Assembly: GCA_016790075.1 (NCBI GenBank)
Contig: JAEUPP010000060.1
Location: 1-54,285, forward strand
Length of the DNA: 54,285 nt
Source of the DNA: Rhodanobacteraceae bacterium
GTDB taxonomy: Bacteria > Pseudomonadota > Gammaproteobacteria > Xanthomonadales > Rhodanobacteraceae
Direction of reading: 5' to 3'
The position numbers and the translations under genes are program-made. Below the pieces are notes generated by a model. That model did not search any database. It saw nothing but the letters and a program-made list of their open reading frames with translations, and was not told the DNA's origin. Positions 43,539 to 54,285 of the stretch are shown piece by piece. The stretch's first letter is position 1. Each line of letters starts with the position of its first letter.

Positions 43539-44495
43539 TCAGCCTTTGTAGGCGCCGTATTTGCGCAGCCGCAGGTAGCGCTGATCAAGCAGCAACTGCG
43601 GCTCCAGCCGCTCCAGTCCATCGAGCTGGCTCAGCAGCACTTGCTTGAGCCGTTGCGCCATCGCCTGCGGATCGCGGTGTGCGCCACCCAGCGGTTCCGG
43701 CACGATCTGGTCGATAAGGCCGAGCTCGAGCAGGCGGGGCGCGGTAAGCCCCATGACTTCGGCGGCGTCCTTGGCCTTTTCGGCACTCTTCCAGAGGATG
43801 GAGGCACAACCTTCCGGCGTGATAACCGAATAGGTGCTGTATTCCAGCATCAGGGTGCGGTCGCCGACGCCGATAGCGAGTGCGCCGCCGGAGCCGCCTT
43901 CGCCGGTTACGGTGCAGATGACGGGTACGCGCAGCTCTGCCATTTCGAGCAGGTTGCGTGCGATGGCTTCGGACTGGCCGCGTTCTTCAGCGCCGACACC
44001 CGGATAGGCGCCCGGCGTATCGATAAAGGTCAGTACCGGCAGACGGAAGCGCTCGGCGAGCTTCATCAGGCGCAGCGCCTTGCGGTAGCCCTCGGGCCGC
44101 GGCATGCCGAAGTTGCGCCGGATCTTGGTCTTGGTGTCGCGGCCTTTCTGATGGCCGATGATGAGGACGCTGCGTCCGTCGATGCGGCCTATGCCGCCGA
44201 CGATGGCGGCGTCATCGGCATAGGCGCGGTCGCCGGCGAGTTCGACGAACTCTTCGCAGATTGCGCCTATGTAGTCGAGCGTATACGGACGTGACGGGTG
44301 CCGCGCCAGCTGCGATACCTGCCAGGGCGTGAGGTTCCTGAAGATTTCTGCAGTCTTGAGCTTGAGCTTGTCCCGCAGCCGGGCAATCTCTTCGTCGATA
44401 TTGAACGCCTGGCCGTGGCTTGCATGCCGCAGTTCCTGGATCTTGCCTTCCAGTTCGGCGATTGGCTGTTCGAAATCGAGGAAGTTCGGGTTCAT
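43539..44495 (-). CDS. accA: Acetyl-CoA carboxylase carboxyltransferase alpha subunit
   Basis: The start ATG at 44495 gives [22 protein letters not shown] (318 aa, normal); the longer frame upstream is not conserved-looking. Family landmarks: [97 protein letters not shown] and [15 protein letters not shown]. With AccD it forms the carboxyltransferase that makes malonyl-CoA in fatty-acid synthesis. It sits 73 bases after dnaE. Confidence 0.97.
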   Translation of the reverse strand: MNPNFLDFEQPIAELEGKIQELRHASHGQAFNIDEEIARLRDKLKLKTAEIFRNLTPWQVSQLARHPSRPYTLDYIGAICEEFVELAGDRAYADDAAIVGGIGRIDGRSVLIIGHQKGRDTKTKIRRNFGMPRPEGYRKALRLMKLAERFRLPVLTFIDTPGAYPGVGAEERGQSEAIARNLLEMAELRVPVICTVTGEGGSGGALAIGVGDRTLMLEYSTYSVITPEGCASILWKSAEKAKDAAEVMGLTAPRLLELGLIDQIVPEPLGGAHRDPQAMAQRLKQVLLSQLDGLERLEPQLLLDQRYLRLRKYGAYKG

Positions 44496-44568
44496 TCGTA
44501 GGGGTAGATACGGACAAAGGCGCGCAGTATAGCGGCTTGTAAGAGCCAGCTGGGGGGGCTGATCGGCG

Positions 44569-48132
<3,564 letters not shown>

Positions 48133-48180
48133 GGCGTCGGGGTCCGGCGGGGCAGCGTAAGCGCAGGCCCGCGCGGGAAC

Positions 48181-48201
48181 AAGGCTTGACAAGGCTTGAC
48201 A
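48181..48201 (+). promoter_or_regulatory. Tandem AAGGCTTGAC repeat with duplicated TTGACA, between dnaE and the acylase gene
   Basis: Two perfect copies of a 10-base unit lie at 48181-48190 and 48191-48200, giving two consensus -35 hexamers TTGACA (48186-48191 and 48196-48201). No good -10 is found at standard spacing, so promoter activity is unproven. The acylase start has GGAG 6 bases before its ATG. Confidence 0.45.
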
Positions 48202-48338
48202 GGGAGTAAGGTCATGCTGGCGTTGCGTGGCATACAAACGTTCGTGCTGCAGCGCCGAATGCTCTGATTGTTGCTGGCAGATATGCTTGTGCATGGCCAT
48301 CGCGACGGTCGCGAACGCGGCCTCTCCGGGAGATCAAG

Positions 48339-51200
48339 ATGCGTCAGATCCTTCTGTTGCGCGGCTGCCGCCGCGCCATCGTGTTTGCTGTCGCCGCCGC
48401 ATTGCCACTGGTGGCGCTTGCCGGGCCGGCCCGTGCCGAGCCAGTCAAGATTCCTGAGCTGCGCGCCGCTGCCAGCGTGGCTACGGATGCGGAAGGCATT
48501 CCGCTGATCAAGGCGCAGAACGAGCACGATCTTGCCTTCCTGCAGGGCTATGCGCATGCGCGCGACCGTTTCTTCCAGATGGACTTCAGCCGCCGCGGCG
48601 CCAGCGGCACGGTCGCCGAACTCGTTGGACGCAGTGCCCTGGCCAACGATGTGCAGACGCGAACCCTGGGCCTGCGCCGCGCCGCCTGGGCGACCTGGCA
48701 AGCCGCCAGCGACGATACACGCGGCTGGCTCAAGGCCTATGCCGACGGGGTCAATTACTGGCTGCGCTCGAGCAGCAGCCTGCCGCCGGAATACAGCGGG
48801 CTGGAGATCAGCCAGATCGAACCCTGGTCGCCGGTGGACAGCATCGTGATCGCCAAGGCGCTGGCGTTTCAGCTCTCGTTCGATCTCGATATCCAGTCCA
48901 CGCTGGAGCTCGGCGCCTACCAGCAGGCCGGGCGCGCTGGCAATTTCGACGGCACTGCCCTGTATTTCGGCGACACCCACCGGCTGGCGCCCAGCGACAG
49001 CCGGGTGACCATAGCGCCGGCTGCCGGCAGCGCACCGGCGCTTGAACTTGCCAAGTCGTCGGTCGAGGTGGCCCCGATTGCGAGCAGCACGCTGGAGCTG
49101 GCGCGCGCGTATCGGGACAAGATCGCCGACCACCCGCTGATCGGTCCGCATCTGAAACCCAATGAAGACCGGGCCGGGTCCAACGAATGGGTACTCTCCG
49201 GCGCCTTGACCCAGTCGGGCAAGCCCATCCTGTCGAATGATCCTCACCTCAGCCTGGCTCTGCCTTCGGTTTTCGTCGAACAGCATCTGTATGCAGCGAC
49301 GAATCCGGTGCTGAACGTGACCGGTGTGACCGTAGCCGGCGCGCCGGGGGTGATCCAGGGCTGCAACGACAAGATCTGCTGGGGCACGACGCAGAACCCG
49401 CTTGACGTTACTGATGTCTTCCAGGAGACGTTCCGCATCAACAGCTACGGCCTGCCGTATGCGACGGTGCATGGTGGTGTCGAGGAACCCGTGGAATGGG
49501 TGTTCCAGAATTTCTATGTGAACAAAATTGGCGACGCTGTTGCCAACAATCTCGAGCGTGACAATTCGATCGGCTATACCAGTGGCGCCATTACCGTGAT
49601 CGTGCCGCGGCGCAATCGCGGCCCGGTAGTGCAGATTTCCGGTGCCTCGGGCCTTTCGGTCGCCTACACCGGCTGGGGGCCTACCAGCGAGCTCGAATCG
49701 TTCCGTCGCATCAATCGCGCGCAGAACCTTGCCGAGTTCCAGCAGGCGCTGAGCTATTTCGATGTGGGCTCGCAGAACTTCGCCTATGCCGATGTGGACG
49801 GCAACATCGCCTATTTCACCAGTGCGGAACTGCCGCTGCGCACCGACCTGCAAACGCTCAATACCGCGGATGGCAACCGCCCGCCGTGGCTGATTCGTGA
49901 CGGTTCGGGCACGCTCAAGCACGACTGGCTGGCGCAGCGTGTGCGACAGCCTAACCAGGCCGTCCCGTTTGAAGTGTTGCCGGCCGAGGAAATGCCGCAA
50001 CTTGTCAATCCGGCCAAGGGTTGGTTCGCCAACGCGAACAACGACCCCGTCGGAACCACGTTGGACAACAATCCGCTGAACCAGGTGCGTCCGGGCGGTG
50101 GACTCTACTATCTGAACTTCAACTACTCGTCGTATCGGATGGGCCGCATCGATCGCCAGCTGGCAGCGCTGGTCGCGAGTGGACGCAAGCTCACCGCCGC
50201 TGACATGAAGGCGCTACAGGGAAACAACCAGCTCATGGATGCGGAGCTGGTGTCGCCACACCTGGTCAACGCACTGCGCCGCGCCAAGACTGCGGGCGCC
50301 TGGGCTCCGTTGGCGGCGCTGGCCGCAGATGCGAACCTCAATGCAGCGGTGACGCGTATCGAGCAATGGGATTTCAGCACGCCGACCGGGCTGCAGCGCG
50401 GCTTTGATCCTGGCGACAATCCCAGCGCGCTCGCGGCGCCGACGGCGGCCGAAGTCGAGGCCAGCATAGCCGCAAGCCTGTTTGCGATCTGGCGCTCGCA
50501 GGTGATTCGCAACACCGTCGATGCGACGCTGACCAAGGTCGGGCTGGGCTCCGCATTGCCCAGTGGCACGGATGCCTATGCCGGCCTCAAGTTCCTGCTC
50601 GACAGCTTTCCGGTGCTGCGCGGCAAAGGTGCTTCGGGCCTGAGTTTCTTCAGCGTGCCGGCGGCGCTCGGTACGCCGCCGACACCGGAGGATGCGCGCG
50701 ACTTCGTGCTGCTCAAGAGCATGCAGGATGGCCTGGCGCGTTTTGCGAGCGCCGATTTCGCCGCCGCCTTCGGCGGTTCGACCAACCTCGCCGATTACCA
50801 GTGGGGCAAGTTGCACCGCATCGTATTCGCGCACCCGCTGGGCCCCTTCTTCAGTCTGCCGGGTGCCAATCCCTACGGCTTCGAGAATTATTCCGCCGTG
50901 CTACCCGGTGTGGCGCGCGCCGGCGGTTTTGATGCGGTCGACGCCTCGACGCATAACACGCGCGCGAACGCGGTCAACGAATTCATGTTTTCGCGCGGCG
51001 CGGCGCGGCGCTTCGTAGGCGAAATGACGGCGGAGATCAGCGCGAGTGAAATCATTCCCGGCGGTCAGAGCGCTGTGCTGGGCAGCCCGTTCTATGCCAG
51101 CCAGCTTGGCCGCTGGCTCACGAACAACTATCACGCGTTGCCCGTAGGCATTGCTGCGGCGACGGCGGCCTCGCCCAGTGTGCAGGAGTTTGTTCCGTAA
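48339..51200 (+). CDS. Exported penicillin-acylase-family Ntn hydrolase
   Basis: Encodes 953 aa with a signal peptide (AIVFAVAAALPLVALAGPARA). The alpha-chain part has GIPLIKAQNEHDLAFLQGYAHARDRFFQMD, typical of the family. The beta chain should start at Ser281 in AGSNEWVLSG, the N-terminal nucleophile freed by autoprocessing. GKPILSNDPHLSLALPSVFVEQHL and GVTVAGAPGVIQGCNDKICWGTTQNP follow, with the conserved Asn near the oxyanion hole. The family hydrolyses amides such as penicillins, acyl-homoserine lactones or lipopeptides in the periplasm. Substrate choice cannot be read here. It is divergent from dnaE. Confidence 0.93.
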   Translation: MRQILLLRGCRRAIVFAVAAALPLVALAGPARAEPVKIPELRAAASVATDAEGIPLIKAQNEHDLAFLQGYAHARDRFFQMDFSRRGASGTVAELVGRSALANDVQTRTLGLRRAAWATWQAASDDTRGWLKAYADGVNYWLRSSSSLPPEYSGLEISQIEPWSPVDSIVIAKALAFQLSFDLDIQSTLELGAYQQAGRAGNFDGTALYFGDTHRLAPSDSRVTIAPAAGSAPALELAKSSVEVAPIASSTLELARAYRDKIADHPLIGPHLKPNEDRAGSNEWVLSGALTQSGKPILSNDPHLSLALPSVFVEQHLYAATNPVLNVTGVTVAGAPGVIQGCNDKICWGTTQNPLDVTDVFQETFRINSYGLPYATVHGGVEEPVEWVFQNFYVNKIGDAVANNLERDNSIGYTSGAITVIVPRRNRGPVVQISGASGLSVAYTGWGPTSELESFRRINRAQNLAEFQQALSYFDVGSQNFAYADVDGNIAYFTSAELPLRTDLQTLNTADGNRPPWLIRDGSGTLKHDWLAQRVRQPNQAVPFEVLPAEEMPQLVNPAKGWFANANNDPVGTTLDNNPLNQVRPGGGLYYLNFNYSSYRMGRIDRQLAALVASGRKLTAADMKALQGNNQLMDAELVSPHLVNALRRAKTAGAWAPLAALAADANLNAAVTRIEQWDFSTPTGLQRGFDPGDNPSALAAPTAAEVEASIAASLFAIWRSQVIRNTVDATLTKVGLGSALPSGTDAYAGLKFLLDSFPVLRGKGASGLSFFSVPAALGTPPTPEDARDFVLLKSMQDGLARFASADFAAAFGGSTNLADYQWGKLHRIVFAHPLGPFFSLPGANPYGFENYSAVLPGVARAGGFDAVDASTHNTRANAVNEFMFSRGAARRFVGEMTAEISASEIIPGGQSAVLGSPFYASQLGRWLTNNYHALPVGIAAATAASPSVQEFVP

Positions 51201-51254
51201 CAGACATCCCGCGACAAACAGGGCAAGTGCCTACGTCCTGCCGTGGGCCCACGC

Positions 51255-51283
51255 CTCCAGCGCTGGTTTGGCCGGCGCTGGAG
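51255..51283 (+). terminator. Hairpin after the acylase gene
   Basis: Perfect 9-base stem CTCCAGCGC/GCGCTGGAG with an 11-base loop, 54 bases after the stop, followed by only CTTTGC. It may end transcription, though the T run is short. Confidence 0.5.
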
Positions 51284-51455
51284 CTTTGCAGGGTCCGGCA
51301 GGGTTGCGGCAACTGCAGCTGTTTCTTTTGCCGGGCGTGTTTGTTGCGGCGCCGCGCTGTTTCGGGACCGGGTACGCTTGTGCCACTGGGCCGCGCGACG
51401 ATAATGCGCGTCCAGACTGCGCATGCGCGCAGCCGCCGCGAGTAATCCATTCCGC

Positions 51456-53132
51456 ATGAGTTTGAGTTCCGAACAATATGCCGTCGCCATGGCGGATCTT
51501 CGGCGCGGCATAGGCCTGGGGCAGTCAGCACCGGCGCTGCGACAGTTTCTTGGGCGGCTTGAGGTCGGCAAGGCTGGTATCCAGCAGTGGGTACGTAGCG
51601 CCGAAGATCTGTTGCGCAGCAATCACCCGGTTCCCGCTGGCATGCTGCTCGAGGCGGGGCTGAATCGTTGGGCCACGTCGACCACCCTGCGTTATCTCTA
51701 CGGTGTTGCCTTGCGCCTGAGTGGCCACTTGCGCGAGGCCGAGCAGACGTTCCGCGAGGTCATTGCCGCCGAGCCCAGTCATGCCGACGCACCCCTGGCC
51801 CTGGCGTTCATGCTGCGTGAGCAGGGGCGTCTGGGGGCGGCGAGTGAAACGGTGCTTGCGCTGTGGCGGCGCCATGCGCGCACCCGTATGGGGGACGCGC
51901 GCACCCTGCGTTTTCTGCAGGAATGCCAGCGTAGCGCCGAGGCCGAAGAGATTTCCCAGTCCATCCTGGACGGCAACCCACGCGACGCTGAACTGTTGTC
52001 CATGACTGGCGAGATCTCGCTGACCCTGGGGCGTTTTGGTTCGGCTCGCCGGCGCCTGCGCCTAGCGGTAGAGATCGACCCACAGCAGGCAGCTGCCTGG
52101 CTGCGTCTGGCGCATACGCACAAGTTCACCCGTGGCGACGATCCGGATCTGCAATTGCTGGAAGAGGCGCAGCAGCGCACCGACCTGCAGGAATCGGCCG
52201 CACTCTGTGCGGCCTTCGGTCTGGGCAAAGCGCTGGACGATCTCGCTGAGCGCGAGCGCGCTGCGCAGGTGCTGCGCAAGGCCAACGCGCGGTCGCGTCT
52301 CGCGTTTCCCTGGGATCAACATGGCTGGCAGCGTTTTGTCGAGGTGCAGCTGCGCACACGTGTGCCGCTGCCGCTGCCCGTGGACGAGCGGATCATTCCC
52401 GTATTTGTCGTCGGCCTGCCGCGCTCTGGCACCACCCTGGTTGCGAGCCAGCTGGCCAAGCATCCGGATGTCTGCAATCGCAGCGAGCTGAATTGGATCG
52501 CCGCGCTGGCGGCGCAGCTCGGACCGTCGCCGGGAACCGGCGCGCTGTCGACGGCGGCACATCTGTATCGCAGTCAACTGCGCCAGGACGATACGCCGGT
52601 GCGCTGCTACATCGACAAGAACCCGCTGAATTTCCGTCACCTGGGCCTTATCGCGGCCATGTTTCCGAATGCGCGCATCATTCATTGCCGCCGGGACCTG
52701 CGCGATACCGCGCTGTCGCTCTGGAGCCAGCATTTCGCCCATGACGAGATGAACTGGGCCTATGACTTCGCCGATATTGGTGCCTATGCGCGCGGCTATC
52801 AGACGCTGATGCAGCATTGGCGCAAGGTATTGCCGATCCGCGTGCTGGAGCTCGACTACGAAAGCCTGGTTGCCAACACGGCAGCGAATGTGGCGCGCCT
52901 GTTCACCTTCCTCGGACTGCAGCCGCCTCCGGCAAGCGCGGCGCCGCCTGCCGCGGCTGACAAGAAACCGCCGCGCGGTCCGGATGCACCGCGGGACGCG
53001 ATCGCGACCGCCAGCGTCTGGCAGGCGCGCCAGGGTGTGTATGGAAGTTCGGTCGGACGCTGGAAGGCGTATGCACCGCTGTTGCCGGAGATGGAGAAGC
53101 TAGGCGTCGAAATCCCCAAGTGGGGCGGCTAG
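51456..53132 (+). CDS. TPR-containing sulfotransferase
   Basis: The start ATG at 51456 gives MSLSSEQYAVAMADLRRGIG (558 aa); another ATG at 51423 adds 11 residues, and neither has a clear ribosome binding site. TPR-like helices fill about residues 30-240 (LLEAGLNRWATSTTLRYLYGVALRLSGHLREAEQTFREVIAAEPSHADAPLALAF and similar). The C-terminal sulfotransferase domain has the PAPS 5'-phosphosulfate loop FVVGLPRSGTTLVASQLAKHP near residue 320, IDKNPLNFRHLGLI, ARIIHCRRDLRDTALSLW (3'-phosphate site) and WQARQGVYGSSVGRWKAY. An Ala/Pro-rich linker interrupts its end. Substrate unknown. Its last 17 codons are repeated 874 bases downstream. Confidence 0.92.
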   Translation: MSLSSEQYAVAMADLRRGIGLGQSAPALRQFLGRLEVGKAGIQQWVRSAEDLLRSNHPVPAGMLLEAGLNRWATSTTLRYLYGVALRLSGHLREAEQTFREVIAAEPSHADAPLALAFMLREQGRLGAASETVLALWRRHARTRMGDARTLRFLQECQRSAEAEEISQSILDGNPRDAELLSMTGEISLTLGRFGSARRRLRLAVEIDPQQAAAWLRLAHTHKFTRGDDPDLQLLEEAQQRTDLQESAALCAAFGLGKALDDLAERERAAQVLRKANARSRLAFPWDQHGWQRFVEVQLRTRVPLPLPVDERIIPVFVVGLPRSGTTLVASQLAKHPDVCNRSELNWIAALAAQLGPSPGTGALSTAAHLYRSQLRQDDTPVRCYIDKNPLNFRHLGLIAAMFPNARIIHCRRDLRDTALSLWSQHFAHDEMNWAYDFADIGAYARGYQTLMQHWRKVLPIRVLELDYESLVANTAANVARLFTFLGLQPPPASAAPPAAADKKPPRGPDAPRDAIATASVWQARQGVYGSSVGRWKAYAPLLPEMEKLGVEIPKWGG

Positions 53133-53190
53133 CGCAGGAATGGACAGGGGCGGTCAGTTGGCTGTCCGCGGCCATTGTTTCCAGCACCAA
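53081..53190. repeat. Direct repeat copy 1 (sulfotransferase/VanY 3'-end junction)
   Basis: This 110-base segment aligns without gaps to 53955-54064 with 87 of 110 identical positions by manual count (about 79%); the last 37 bases match at 35. It covers the last 17 codons of the intact sulfotransferase gene and, on the opposite strand, a remnant of the M15 peptidase 3' end. Confidence 0.88.
53154..53190 (-). pseudogene. Remnant of an M15 (VanY) carboxypeptidase 3' end
   Basis: Read on the minus strand this piece encodes WCWKQWPRTAN and a stop, against WCWKQRPRTAN and a stop at the end of the peptidase gene at the right edge. Upstream codons (towards 53240) no longer resemble the peptidase, so only the last 12 codons survive. 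It lies inside direct repeat copy 1. Confidence 0.7.
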
Positions 53191-53225
53191 AGTTTCCCGT
53201 GTCCGCTGCGCTTGTTGTTCGTCAG

Positions 53226-53387
53226 CACTACTGTCCGACACGTTTAGGGGGTGGTCCTCCGCAAGCCCCTGCCTGCGCGGACTGCAGCGCGTGTCAGGGT
53301 GTCATCTTTCTGATTCCGGACCCGCGCCAGAAACGCCGGGTCCCGATAGGCAGCTGTTTCTGCCGTGATTCCTGTCGGACAGTAGTG
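53226..53387. mobile_element. Candidate MITE or IS remnant with 15-bp perfect inverted ends
   Basis: CACTACTGTCCGACA (53226-53240) and its exact complement TGTCGGACAGTAGTG (53373-53387) bound a 162-base non-coding segment. It contains another palindrome GGACCCG/CGGGTCC. I see no transposase and no matching target duplication in the immediate flanks. It occupies the gap between the sulfotransferase gene and the hemerythrin promoter. Confidence 0.6.
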
Positions 53388-53465
53388 TTGGTGTATATTT
53401 TGGTAATTTTTAGGTCGCGGCCGCGCATTGAAGCTTGCAAAAAATTGTTAAGCACAACTCGGTTT

Positions 53466-53479
53466 TTGATCTGGATCAA
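53466..53479 (+). promoter_or_regulatory. FNR/Anr-type box before the bacteriohemerythrin gene
   Basis: TTGATCTGGATCAA is a perfect match to the FNR consensus TTGAT-N4-ATCAA. Its centre is 72 bases before the ATG. If it acted at the usual -41.5 position, transcription would start near 53514, about 31 bases before the gene. It suggests activation under low oxygen. Confidence 0.75.
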
Positions 53480-53544
53480 TTCCAGCTATCACTGCGCGGT
53501 TCAGGCTTGTCTTCACCCTGTACCGGGTTCACTTGGAGCAGAAC

Positions 53545-53943
53545 ATGTCATATATCACTTGGACATCGGATCTTGATACAGGCGTAAAGATGGTAGACCA
53601 GCAACACTTGCAGATTGTCGAGGCGATCAATCGCATTCACGAAGGGAGTGAAGCAAAGCTGAGCCACTCAGAAATAGGCAAGCGGGTGGACGCTTTGGTG
53701 GCTGTGGCGGTGAATCATTTTCGGGATGAAGAGAAGCTCATGCAGGATTCCGGATACGAGTACTTCGATATTCACAAGGGGGTTCATGAGCGGTTCGTCG
53801 CTGAGCTTGCAAAGCTGGTCGGGCGGTTCAAGGACCAGTTGGACGATACCGGTCCGATTCTGGATATGATGGATAACTGGCTTTTCATGCATATTCGGAA
53901 CAACGACAAAGGGTATGTCCCATCTGTGCAATCGCACATGTGA
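53545..53943 (+). CDS. Bacteriohemerythrin
   Basis: The start ATG at 53545 is 6 bases after GGAG and gives MSYITWTSDLDTGVKMVDQQH (132 aa). All seven di-iron ligands of the family are present: His21, His58, Glu62, His77, His81, His116 and Asp121 (VDQQH, NHFRDEE, HKGVH, HIRNND motifs). It reversibly binds O2 and may store, carry or sense it in the cytoplasm. The gene is visibly less GC-rich than its neighbours (roughly half G+C by eye), and it lies between diverged direct repeats, so it may have been acquired. An FNR/Anr box precedes it. Confidence 0.95.
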   Translation: MSYITWTSDLDTGVKMVDQQHLQIVEAINRIHEGSEAKLSHSEIGKRVDALVAVAVNHFRDEEKLMQDSGYEYFDIHKGVHERFVAELAKLVGRFKDQLDDTGPILDMMDNWLFMHIRNNDKGYVPSVQSHM

Positions 53944-53954
53944 GATGTTCTGCC

Positions 53955-54064
53955 GTTGCCAGAGATGGATAATCCCGGCGCTGAAACAGCCAAGGGAAGC
54001 GGCTGGTGCGGGAACGAACTGTGGTGGTCAGTTGGCAGTCCGCGGCCTTTGTTTCCAGCACCAA
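53955..54064. repeat. Direct repeat copy 2 (sulfotransferase/VanY 3'-end junction)
   Basis: Gap-free counterpart of 53081-53190, 874 bases away. Here the sulfotransferase part is a dead tail (its stop codon position reads TGG and no gene is attached upstream), while the opposite-strand part is the real 3' end of the M15 peptidase gene. Confidence 0.88.
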
Positions 54065-54285
54065 TGCCAGGGCTCGTAAGCGATTCCGTGGCGATTTTTG
54101 CGCGGAAACGAAAGAAAAAAATTAAACTTTCCCGCATTATTAATAAGCCAGCGGAATGCGGGCGAGCCCTCGAACTCCTCTTCGAGCGGGGCGAAGCCCG
54201 GTGTAGTGATATCGATCGCGCGTCCGCTATGGTGTTCGCTATAGCCGGGGGCTGCGCTGACTTCAAGTATCTGTGCCAGATTCTG
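54028..54285 (-). CDS. M15/VanY-type D-alanyl-D-alanine carboxypeptidase, 5' end outside the window
   Basis: From the right edge, 85 codons read in one frame to TGA (54030-54028). SAAPGYSEHHSGRAIDI is the M15B 'S-x-H-x-x-G-x-A-x-D' zinc motif with two ligands, and HGIAYEPWHW has the catalytic Glu and the third His ligand. The tail WCWKQRPRTAN follows. It would remove the terminal D-Ala from peptidoglycan peptides or act as an endopeptidase in the periplasm. The N-terminus and any signal peptide are beyond the window. Its last codons overlap direct repeat copy 2, and a diverged copy of its tail remains at 53154-53190. Confidence 0.9.
   Translation of the reverse strand, partial: QNLAQILEVSAAPGYSEHHSGRAIDITTPGFAPLEEEFEGSPAFRWLINNAGKFNFFLSFPRKNRHGIAYEPWHWCWKQRPRTAN

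Noticed and set aside
53175-53576. A 133-aa plus-strand frame with several Cys residues before the hemerythrin gene
   Set aside because: It spans the inverted-repeat element and overlaps the hemerythrin start in another frame; the Cys pattern has no regular spacing and no domain is seen.
53784-54266. A 160-aa minus-strand frame across the hemerythrin gene and the right edge
   Set aside because: The true minus-strand gene at the edge is in another frame (VanY/M15 motifs), and the hemerythrin gene is clear on the plus strand.

Overview
The window reads as chromosomal DNA from a GC-rich gammaproteobacterium, most likely of the Xanthomonadales/Lysobacterales (a Rhodanobacteraceae- or Dokdonella-like genus). 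The grounds are the gene order dnaE-accA-tilS-xseB-ispA, a DUF6164 gene, REP palindromes of the type common in that order, many large exported repeat proteins, and a C-terminal 'F-x-N/D-G/D-F-E' type tail. The taxonomic placement is inference from remembered gene families; no search was run. No rRNA, tRNA or CRISPR array was recognised.

Left third (1-18718, minus strand): a three-gene run of exported proteins. A 123-aa exported protein overlaps by one base (TGATG) the start of a 5,830-aa giant exoprotein, and 11 bases after the giant's stop comes an Ala-rich exported protein that runs off the left edge. The giant combines a zincin-like HEIMH module, an alpha/alpha-toroid-like repeat, CARDB repeats, FSPNGDG/FlgD-type domains, two beta-propellers, many Ig/FN3 repeats and a discoidin (F5/8C) domain. 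At least two of these domains appear to sit inside beta-sandwich repeats. This is the most unusual system here.

Middle (19-37 kb): mixed single genes. They are DUF6164, an HU-family protein with a Lys/Ala tail, a secreted amidohydrolase, a secreted two-domain Kelch protein, REP palindromes, a membrane spermidine synthase homologue, a DEAD-box RNA helicase, a class 3 lipase, a DUF4345-like membrane protein, a YcaQ/AlkX-type glycosylase, an NTF2-like protein, a DUF1232 protein, a SlyD-type isomerase, a translationally coupled amidase/NlpC pair, and an alpha/beta hydrolase coupled to rlmKL.

Right of centre (37-48 kb): a Gly/Tyr-rich exported protein, a SAM methyltransferase, gltX with two small membrane protein genes, and then the minus-strand housekeeping run dnaE, accA, tilS, xseB, ispA (replication, fatty-acid synthesis, tRNA-Ile lysidine, exonuclease VII, isoprenoids).

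Right end (48-54 kb): a penicillin-acylase-family Ntn hydrolase, a TPR-sulfotransferase, and a rearranged stretch. There a bacteriohemerythrin gene of lower G+C, preceded by a perfect FNR/Anr box and a 162-bp element with 15-bp inverted ends, lies between two diverged 110-bp copies of the sulfotransferase/VanY-peptidase 3'-end junction. A partial M15 (VanY) carboxypeptidase gene runs off the right edge.
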